Assembly (NCBI RefSeq): GCF_017309585.1
Contig: NZ_CP071321.1
Span: 2,356,001 to 2,420,000 of the forward strand
DNA from: Nitrogeniibacter aestuarii
GTDB lineage: Bacteria > Pseudomonadota > Gammaproteobacteria > Burkholderiales > Rhodocyclaceae
Direction: 5' to 3'
DNA: 64,000 nt
Shown: positions 50,664 through 64,000 of the stretch, one piece after another
How the letters are laid out: the number at the start of each line of letters is the position of its first letter
How positions within the stretch are numbered: the first letter of the stretch is position 1
Program-made: the position numbers and the translations under genes
Notes under the pieces: model-generated
Database searches by the model: none
Seen by the model: only the letters and a program-made list of their open reading frames with translations
Told to the model about the DNA's origin: nothing

Positions 50664-50722
50664 CACCTTCTCCGTGCTGGGGCGCGGTCCACGCGCCCTG
50701 CTGTTTTCATTCGAACACCGTG

Positions 50723-51775
50723 TTAACGCGCAGGTTGGGCCCGGACTTGAGCCGGACGTACCGCCTTGGCGTAACGCATCAGCAGGTCTTCAAGCACAAG
50801 GCGAAAATTCAACGGGTGGCTGGCCGCCCGATGAATCTGAACCAGTGCATTGTAGCAATCGACCAGCGCACGCTCGTCGGCGCGTGCGACCACCGCCTGC
50901 ATCTGGTCTGCACAATCCGGAAAGAATCGCGCATTGGCCCCGAGTGCCAGCGCCCCCAGATCCCACACCCAGCGATGAACCCAGTCGATGAGCATGGGCA
51001 GATCGAAGCCGGCGTCGGTTGCATTCTTCGAGCGCAGCCAGGCATCCCAGTCACCTGCCACCATGACCGGATCGTTCGGCGGCATGCCAAGCAGGTCCTT
51101 GATCAGACGGCGACGCAGTTCATGGCCCTGCATGTCCGCGATCCTTTGGGCGGCCAGCGGCATCCCCCCTGCCAGCGCCAGCAGTGCGGCACCGCCCTCC
51201 CCGATCGATTCCTGCAACCAGGCGCTCGACGCATTGGCGTCGGGCCGCGGGAAAAACCATTGCTGGCAGCGGCTGCGTATGGTCGGCAGCAGGCGGCGCG
51301 GCGCCGAGCTGATCAGCAGGAAGAGGGTTTCGGGGGGCGGCTCCTCAAGTAGCTTCAACAGGGCATTTGCGGTGTTGGTGTTCATCGCCTCGGCGGGATC
51401 GATGAGCACCACCCGGGTGCCGTTCTGGTGTGCCGTAACGCCCAGCTTGTCGCGCAAGGCCCGAATCTGGTCGACCACGATCTGCGTCGACGGCTTGGTC
51501 TTGCCCGAACTCTGTTGTTCTTCCGGCAATTCCGCCTCGGGTACCACGCGAATGAGGTCAGGGTGATTGCCTGACATGCGCAAGCGGCATCCCTCGCATT
51601 CGCCACACGCCTCGCCAGTCGCGTTTGGCTGAGCACACAGCACCCGAGCGGCGTAGCTTTCAGCGAAATCCCGTTTGCCCTGGCCTGGTGCGCCGCTCAG
51701 GAGCAAGGCATGCGCCCGTCGGCTTTCGCCCTGAACCACCTGACGCCACAAGGGGGCGAGCCATGGATGAATCAT
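50723..51775 (-). CDS. holB: DNA polymerase III subunit delta'
   Basis: A 350-residue clamp-loader subunit. The N-terminal AAA+ domain starts [12 protein letters not shown] and contains [21 protein letters not shown] (P-loop-like), the zinc-binding Cys set [18 protein letters not shown], and [26 protein letters not shown]. The C-terminal part is divergent, as usual. It overlaps tmk by 4 bases. Confidence 0.94.
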   Translation of the reverse strand: MIHPWLAPLWRQVVQGESRRAHALLLSGAPGQGKRDFAESYAARVLCAQPNATGEACGECEGCRLRMSGNHPDLIRVVPEAELPEEQQSSGKTKPSTQIVVDQIRALRDKLGVTAHQNGTRVVLIDPAEAMNTNTANALLKLLEEPPPETLFLLISSAPRRLLPTIRSRCQQWFFPRPDANASSAWLQESIGEGGAALLALAGGMPLAAQRIADMQGHELRRRLIKDLLGMPPNDPVMVAGDWDAWLRSKNATDAGFDLPMLIDWVHRWVWDLGALALGANARFFPDCADQMQAVVARADERALVDCYNALVQIHRAASHPLNFRLVLEDLLMRYAKAVRPAQVRAQPAR

Positions 51776-52404
51776 GCGCCGAACCGCTCGATAAGCGCGC
51801 GTTCGAGTGCCAGGCCGATGGTGTCCGGATCGAGCGAAGCATCAATGACGCAGAACCGGTCCGGCGCCGCCTCGGCGCGCACAAGATACGCGTTGCGGAC
51901 ACGGGCGAAGAAGTCTGCTTTTTCTCGCTCGAAACGATCCGGCGCCTCGCCGGTGCCGGCAAGTCGTTGCGCCGCGACGGCCGGGTCGAGATCGAACAGA
52001 AAGGTGAGGTCGGGCTGCCGGTCCGCATGCACCCAGTGCTCCAGCACGTCGAACTTGGCCACGTCGAGTCCGCGCCCGCCGACCTGGTAGGCGTAGGTGG
52101 CGTCAGTGAAGCGATCGGACACGACCCAGGTGCCTTCTGCGAGCTTCGGTTCGATCAATTCGGCCAGGTGTTGCTTGCGTGCGGCAAACATCAACAGGGC
52201 TTCCGTTTCGAGATCCATGGACTCGTGAAGCAGCAAGGCGCGCAGCTTTTCACCCAGCGACGTACCGCCGGGCTCGCGACTCTGGACAAATGGATGATCA
52301 TTCGCTGCAAGCCAGGCGCAGCAACGTGCAATCTGGCTGCTCTTGCCGGCGCCGTCGATACCCTCGAACGTAATGAATCTGGCCCTGGTGGCGGTTTCGC
52401 TCAT
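51772..52404 (-). CDS. tmk: Thymidylate kinase
   Basis: A 210-residue kinase that phosphorylates dTMP to dTDP. P-loop [12 protein letters not shown] (about residues 12-23), the DRx-type [18 protein letters not shown], and [13 protein letters not shown] are all typical. The ATG at 52404 is preferred to the TTG three codons upstream. Clustered between mltG and holB. Confidence 0.96.
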   Translation of the reverse strand: MSETATRARFITFEGIDGAGKSSQIARCCAWLAANDHPFVQSREPGGTSLGEKLRALLLHESMDLETEALLMFAARKQHLAELIEPKLAEGTWVVSDRFTDATYAYQVGGRGLDVAKFDVLEHWVHADRQPDLTFLFDLDPAVAAQRLAGTGEAPDRFEREKADFFARVRNAYLVRAEAAPDRFCVIDASLDPDTIGLALERALIERFGA

Positions 52405-52409
52405 GAGTC

Positions 52410-53408
52410 TCAACGCTTGAGTTGGAATTTGCGTACGGCACGATTGTGCTCGGCGAGGCTTCGAGAAAACTCCGACGAGCCGTCACCACGTGCGACGAAA
52501 TAATAGTACTTGGACTCGGGCGGATTCAGCGCCGCCCGCAGTGATGCCAGACCGGGCATGGCAATCGGCGTGGGTGGGAGGCCATTGCGGGTGTAGGTGT
52601 TGTATGGCGTGTCGCGCGTCAGATCATTGCGACGCAGGTTGCCATCAAAGCGCTCACCGATGCCGTAGATTACGGTCGGATCGGTCTGAAGCAGCATGCC
52701 GACCCGAAGCCGGTTGATGAACACCGACGCAATCATCGGCCGATCTTCGGCCTGCCCGGTTTCCTTCTCGACGATGGACGCCAGTATCAGGGCCTCATAG
52801 GGAGACTTGAGCGGTAGGGAGGTATCGCGCCCGGCCCACTGTTCCGCAAGATGCGTCTGCATCTGCTCATAGGCACGCTTGAGCACGTCGATTTCGGAGT
52901 CGCCCCGATGGAAGCTGTACGTATCGGGAAAGAACAGACCTTCGGGATGCGATTCCTCGGCACCGATGCGCTTGAGAATTTCAGCATCGGTCAGTTGAGC
53001 GGTTTCGTGCGTGAGATCCTCATTCTGCTGAAGCGCCTGACGCACCTGGCGGAAGGTCCATCCTTCGATCAGGGCGACCGATCTAAGAATGACGTCCCCG
53101 CTGACCAGCTTGTCCAGCAATCCACGAGGCGAAATGCCCGACCTGACTTCGTAACTGCCCGCCTTGATCTGGTGCGCCTGGCCGCTCAGCCGTGCCATCC
53201 AGTAGAAAAACCGGGGGTCAATCTCAACGCCCGCGTCAGCGACAAGCTGGGCGACGTCGCGCATGGAGGCGCCTTTGGGGACGGTCACCTCGGTCACCCC
53301 CTGGTTGACCTCAAGCCCGGAATCGGCCTTGTTTATGGCCCACAGCGCAGCACCGGCCACGAGGAGGATGGGAACAATCAGCAGGACAATGAGAAATCGT
53401 ATTTTCAT
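52410..53408 (-). CDS. mltG: Endolytic transglycosylase MltG
   Basis: A 332-residue membrane-anchored YceG-like enzyme that cleaves nascent glycan strands. One N-terminal transmembrane helix ([21 protein letters not shown]), a LysM-like stretch ([21 protein letters not shown]), and the catalytic-region motifs [19 protein letters not shown] with Glu, DPTVIYG and [17 protein letters not shown]. The ATG is at 53408. Divergent from ygfZ; promoter region shared. Confidence 0.95.
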   Translation of the reverse strand: MKIRFLIVLLIVPILLVAGAALWAINKADSGLEVNQGVTEVTVPKGASMRDVAQLVADAGVEIDPRFFYWMARLSGQAHQIKAGSYEVRSGISPRGLLDKLVSGDVILRSVALIEGWTFRQVRQALQQNEDLTHETAQLTDAEILKRIGAEESHPEGLFFPDTYSFHRGDSEIDVLKRAYEQMQTHLAEQWAGRDTSLPLKSPYEALILASIVEKETGQAEDRPMIASVFINRLRVGMLLQTDPTVIYGIGERFDGNLRRNDLTRDTPYNTYTRNGLPPTPIAMPGLASLRAALNPPESKYYYFVARGDGSSEFSRSLAEHNRAVRKFQLKR

Positions 53409-53511
53409 CAAGGCGAAAAAGAGAAGTCAGTATGCGTCGGGCGCGAACGCCGACGCGCAGCGGGGCTTATAATAGCCGATCACCTCTACCCCTGATTACG
53501 ACCTGACTGTC

Positions 53512-54555
53512 ATGACTATCTGGAACACTCTGCTCGACGGCACCAGCCTGCGTGTCGAAGGCAACCGAATCGTATCCGACGATGCTTCTGCCGACGTGGC
53601 CAATGTGCGCAAGGGCGCCGTCATGGTCCCGCTCGTGCACCTCAAGGGTATCGAAGCCCAAGGTGAAGAAGTCACCGACTTCCTCCACAATCTTTTCTCC
53701 AACGACGTCAAGAAGCTCTCGGCGGACTCGGCGCAATGGACAAGTTTCAACAGCCCGAAAGGCCGCATGCTGGCCAGCATGCTGCTGTGGCACGCCGATG
53801 GAGGCTATCGGCTGGCGTTGGCGGCAGACGTGCACGAAGGCATTCTCAAGAAACTTCGCATGTTTGTTCTGCGCGCCAAAGTGGCGCTCAAGGACGGGAC
53901 CGAGGACCGGGTGTTGCTGGGTGTGTCCAGCGACGTGCTCGCCGAGTGCTTGGCCAAGGCCAACCTGCCGGTCCCTGCAGCGCCCATGAAGTGCGGCCAG
54001 CGCAATGGCGTCTCGGTGATCCGCCTCGATGCGAAACGCGTGGTCATCGATGCGCCGACCGGTGCCATGGCCGACATCTGGTCACAGCTGCAGGCCCAGT
54101 CCGTGGCCCCGGCGGGCACCGCCGCCTGGAACTGGCTCGACGTTCAGAACGGCATCCCGCTGGTGACCGAGGCCACCCAGGATGACTTCGTCGCACAGAT
54201 GCTCAACTACGAACTCATCGGCGGGGTCAGCTTCAAGAAAGGCTGCTACCCGGGCCAGGAAATCGTCGCGCGCACGCAGTACCTCGGCAAGCTGAAAAAA
54301 CGCATGTATCACCTGCAAGGCCCGGGCAATACGGACGCCAAGGTCGGTGACGAGCTGTTTGCCCCGGCATTCGAAGATCAGGCCATCGGCAAACTCGTGA
54401 CGGTGGCCCCCGCCCCCAATGGCGGCGTGGAGGCACTGGCCGTACTGCAGATCCAGGCGGCTGAAGAAGGGCAGATCTTTCTCGGCTCGCCCGCCGGCAC
54501 CAAGTTGCGACTCGCCGCACTGCCCTACTCCCTGGATGTCGCACAAGGTCAGTGA
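53512..54555 (+). CDS. ygfZ: Folate-binding protein YgfZ
   Basis: A 347-residue GcvT-like protein that helps iron-sulfur enzymes such as MiaB. The defining motif KKGCYPGQEIVARTQYLGK with its conserved Cys (near residue 245) is present. Upstream AT content includes a TATAAT-like stretch before the gene. The stop overlaps the GTG start of the DUF4936 gene. Confidence 0.94.
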   Translation: MTIWNTLLDGTSLRVEGNRIVSDDASADVANVRKGAVMVPLVHLKGIEAQGEEVTDFLHNLFSNDVKKLSADSAQWTSFNSPKGRMLASMLLWHADGGYRLALAADVHEGILKKLRMFVLRAKVALKDGTEDRVLLGVSSDVLAECLAKANLPVPAAPMKCGQRNGVSVIRLDAKRVVIDAPTGAMADIWSQLQAQSVAPAGTAAWNWLDVQNGIPLVTEATQDDFVAQMLNYELIGGVSFKKGCYPGQEIVARTQYLGKLKKRMYHLQGPGNTDAKVGDELFAPAFEDQAIGKLVTVAPAPNGGVEALAVLQIQAAEEGQIFLGSPAGTKLRLAALPYSLDVAQGQ

Positions 54556-54830
54556 GTCAGATCTACGTCTATTACAAGGTGACGGCGGCCAATCGTGCCG
54601 CCGCCCTTGCGGGCGCGAAAGCGCTGATTGCCCGGGCTGCTGCCGACGTCGGTGTCGATGGCGCACTTTCTTGCCGGGCGGAAGATCCGCTGACCATCAT
54701 GGAAGCGTATGACGCCGTACCCGACGCGCAGGCCTTCATGGCCTGGCTTGACGCGGCAGTGTCATCCGGTGGCTTGCGCTCCCTGATCGAGGGGGATCGT
54801 CATACGGAGCATTTCGTCCCGTGTGCCTGA
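54552..54830 (+). CDS. DUF4936 family protein
   Basis: A 92-residue protein starting with GTG that overlaps ygfZ by 4 bases. It shows the family pattern IYVYYKVTAANRAAALAGAKALIARAA and ends RHTEHFVPCA. Function unknown. Its end overlaps the NRDE gene start by 10 bases. Confidence 0.82.
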   Translation: MSQIYVYYKVTAANRAAALAGAKALIARAAADVGVDGALSCRAEDPLTIMEAYDAVPDAQAFMAWLDAAVSSGGLRSLIEGDRHTEHFVPCA

Positions 54831-55588
54831 TTGCACTTGCCTGGCAGGTCCATCCCCGCTATCCGCTGATCGTTGTTGCCAACCGGGACGAGTTTTTCGA
54901 GCGCCCGACAGACCTGGCCCACTGGTGGCCAGATCATTCGTCGCTGTTCGCGGGGCGCGATCTGGAAGGCGGTGGCACATGGCTGGGCGTAACGCGTGAG
55001 GGGCGCTTTGCCGCGCTGACCAACTTTCGAGATCCGACACGGAATTCGCCCGACCGACGCAGCCGCGGGGAGCTCGTCGTCAATGCGCTCACGGCAGACG
55101 ACGAACAATCGTGGCTCGGCCGGCTTGAAGCGACTGCAGCGGCATACAATCCGTTCAACCTGCTTGCCGGCAATCTCGATCAGCTCTTCGTTTTTGCAAG
55201 TACAACGCTCAAGCTCCGCCCAGTGCCGCCCGGGATTCACGGGCTGTCGAATCACTTGTTCAACACGCCCTGGCCAAAGCTGGAGCAAGCCCGCAAGGCA
55301 CTTGCCGACGCGATCGATGGCATCGACACCCCGGCCGATCTGCTCCAGTTGTTGAACGACGACACGCCTGCCCCTGACGCGGACTTGCCCGTCACCGGGG
55401 TGCCCCTGGAATGGGAGCGCAGGCTATCGAGTTGCTTTATCCGCGCGCCGGGTTACGGCACTCGAAGCACGAGCGTCGTGATGTTTGACCGGAACGCTCA
55501 GTGCGAGTTTGCCGAACAGACCTGGAACCCCGACGGAACGCCATCTGGGCGGGTGTTCGAACGCTTCAGTCTGTCTGGCGTGTCATGA
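54821..55588 (+). CDS. NRDE (Tango2-like) family protein
   Basis: A 255-residue protein starting with GTG: MCLIALAWQVHPRYPLIVVANRDE. The Cys-2 and NRDE motif define the family, related to eukaryotic TANGO2. Also GRDLEGGGTWLGVTREGRFAALTNFRDP. Biochemical role is not settled; heme handling has been suggested for relatives. Last gene of the ygfZ set, convergent with the GNAT gene (23-bp overlap). Confidence 0.9.
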   Translation: MCLIALAWQVHPRYPLIVVANRDEFFERPTDLAHWWPDHSSLFAGRDLEGGGTWLGVTREGRFAALTNFRDPTRNSPDRRSRGELVVNALTADDEQSWLGRLEATAAAYNPFNLLAGNLDQLFVFASTTLKLRPVPPGIHGLSNHLFNTPWPKLEQARKALADAIDGIDTPADLLQLLNDDTPAPDADLPVTGVPLEWERRLSSCFIRAPGYGTRSTSVVMFDRNAQCEFAEQTWNPDGTPSGRVFERFSLSGVS

Positions 55589-55981
55589 GCTGGTGGGCAA
55601 TGCCCGCCTCCATGAACACGTCCCCCTCTGACTGGAAGCCGAATTTTTCGTAGAACGGCAAGGCCGAAGTTTGTGCATGCAGCGCAAGTGCCGCCGTGCC
55701 ACGGTCGCGGGCGGCAGTGATGAGATGTTCGAGTATTGCGCCCCCATGGCCCTGCCCGCGACAAGCTCGATCGACGGCAATCCGCCCAAGATGGCCGTCT
55801 GGCAGCAAACGACCGGTGGCGATCACCTCCCCTGACGCGTTCTCGATCCAGGCGTGCAGGCTGATCGCATCGTGTTCGTCCTCTTCCATTTCGATGGGGA
55901 CGCCCTGTTCATTGACAAACACGGCGATACGTAGCGGCAAGACATGTGGTCGTGCCTGCAGCCAAGCCCCGCTCAAGACCT

Positions 55982-55985
<4 letters not shown>
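55566..55985 (-). CDS. GNAT-family N-acetyltransferase
   Basis: A 139-residue acetyltransferase of the ElaA/YjcF-like type. The acetyl-CoA motif GRIAVDRACRGQGHGGAILEHL (about residues 66-87) is clear, preceded by IATGRLLPDGHLG. It overlaps the L,D-transpeptidase gene by 4 bases. Substrate unknown. Confidence 0.9.
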
Positions 55986-56937
<952 letters not shown>

Positions 56938-57047
56938 TCAAGTCAATCGCCTTGGAAGCCGCATTTTATCCGTGTAGGGGAAGTTACGCGAAATACGGCG
57001 CCGATACATTCCAAAGCGCACGCGCAGCCGATAGACTTGTTAAAACT

Positions 57048-57053
57048 TATAAA
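57048..57053 (+). promoter_or_regulatory. Possible -10 element before the PAS kinase
   Basis: TATAAA ends 8 bases before the predicted TTG start. If used, the transcript would begin at or next to the start codon. No clear -35 box, so tentative. Confidence 0.3.
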
Positions 57054-57061
57054 TTGCACCC

Positions 57062-60203
<3,142 letters not shown>

Positions 60204-60220
<17 letters not shown>

Positions 60221-60389
60221 GATTGGCGAGCAACAAGGTGGCCAAACCCAGCAACAGCTCATCCGCGAGCGGGATGGGGTCCGGCACGAACAGATCGAGT
60301 ATGAAGAGCCCGGCTGTCAGGGCCAGCAACTGCGGGAAGCGCAATCGACTGGCCCAGTTGAGCACGGCGGCAATCAACGGTGTCTGCAC
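60204..60389 (-). CDS. Small membrane protein, DUF6116-like
   Basis: A 61-residue protein with one or two helices (LLALTAGLFILDLF and LADELLLGLATLLLANL) and basic ends (RLRFP, TKRR). The GTG at 60389 is preferred because relatives start just before the hydrophobic part; an ATG at 60440 would overlap guaA by 44 bases. Convergent with the PAS kinase (17-bp overlap) and directly after guaA. Confidence 0.7.
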
Positions 60390-60396
60390 CGAAGGA

Positions 60397-61959
<1,563 letters not shown>

Positions 61960-61979
61960 AAATCTACTCGGCCTGAAAA

Positions 61980-62006
61980 AGGAAAAAAGGCGGCCAGAGC
62001 CGCCTT
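61980..62006 (-). terminator. Intrinsic terminator between guaB and guaA
   Basis: On the minus strand, AAGGCGGC and GCCGCCTT make an 8-bp perfect stem with a TCTG loop, followed by a run of six T. It lies 18 bases after the guaB stop and 21 before the guaA start. It could limit readthrough from guaB into guaA. Confidence 0.8.
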
Positions 62007-62024
62007 GGATACTGAGCGCCCCGC

Positions 62025-64000
<1,976 letters not shown>

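Overview
The window reads as a high-GC chromosomal segment of a betaproteobacterium, most likely a Rhodocyclales relative (Azoarcus/Thauera/Denitromonas type). The basis is gene order (pyrG-kdsA-eno-ftsB; mltG-tmk-holB-pilZ-tatD on one strand; guaB-guaA), the protein families present (DUF3301, DUF4936, DUF4124, DUF748, NifX/NafY-like) and the base composition. This is inference from recognised families; no species is claimed. No rRNA, tRNA or CRISPR array was seen.

Layout. 0.1-3.5 kb: a thioesterase, acetoacetyl-CoA synthetase and isochorismatase-type hydrolase operon behind a perfect dyad that may be an operator. 3.5-8.7 kb: a NifX/NafY-like protein on the minus strand, then pyrG-kdsA-eno-ftsB. 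8.7-22.8 kb: housekeeping and small conserved genes (NlpC/P60 lipoprotein, dtd, SIMPL protein, EamA transporter, gamma carbonic anhydrase, rlmJ, MazG-like pyrophosphohydrolase, enoyl-CoA hydratase, GcvR-like ACT protein, LpxH-like phosphatase, BaiN-type flavoprotein, a 1195-residue DUF748/AsmA-like protein, pterin dehydratase, a TPR-like protein). 22.8-26.5 kb: metY, a Cys/His-rich small protein, a macrodomain protein and an orphan ParA plus small partner. 26.5-35.7 kb: a molybdoenzyme block with a formate dehydrogenase whose NuoE-like and NuoF-like parts are one polypeptide, an eIF1/Sui1 protein, MocA, XdhC, and an isoquinoline-oxidoreductase-like molybdenum hydroxylase with Tat signal, divergent from a LysR regulator. 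37.0-41.6 kb: a giant hybrid sensor kinase.

41.6-48.8 kb is an accessory island, more AT-rich and gene-poor in places. It holds two small membrane-protein genes, one of them split by a complete IS5-family element with a 4-bp CTAG target duplication whose removal exactly restores the reading frame. It also has a 131-bp MITE-like inverted repeat, a lipoprotein amidohydrolase, and an IS3-type element with perfect terminal repeats but no orfA. An imperfect direct repeat of about 32 bp occurs at 41.73 and 47.06 kb.

48.8-64 kb returns to core genes: periplasmic ankyrin protein, tatD, pilZ, holB, tmk, mltG (minus strand); ygfZ, DUF4936 and NRDE (plus); GNAT, L,D-transpeptidase and tadA (minus); a multi-PAS histidine kinase (plus); a small membrane protein, guaA and guaB (minus), with a strong terminator-like hairpin between guaB and guaA; and a DUF4124 gene running off the end.

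Functional themes are purine and pyrimidine nucleotide synthesis (pyrG, guaA, guaB, tmk), envelope biogenesis (kdsA, lpxH-like, mltG, ftsB, L,D-transpeptidase, DUF748), acyl-CoA metabolism, and molybdenum-dependent oxidation with its maturation factors.
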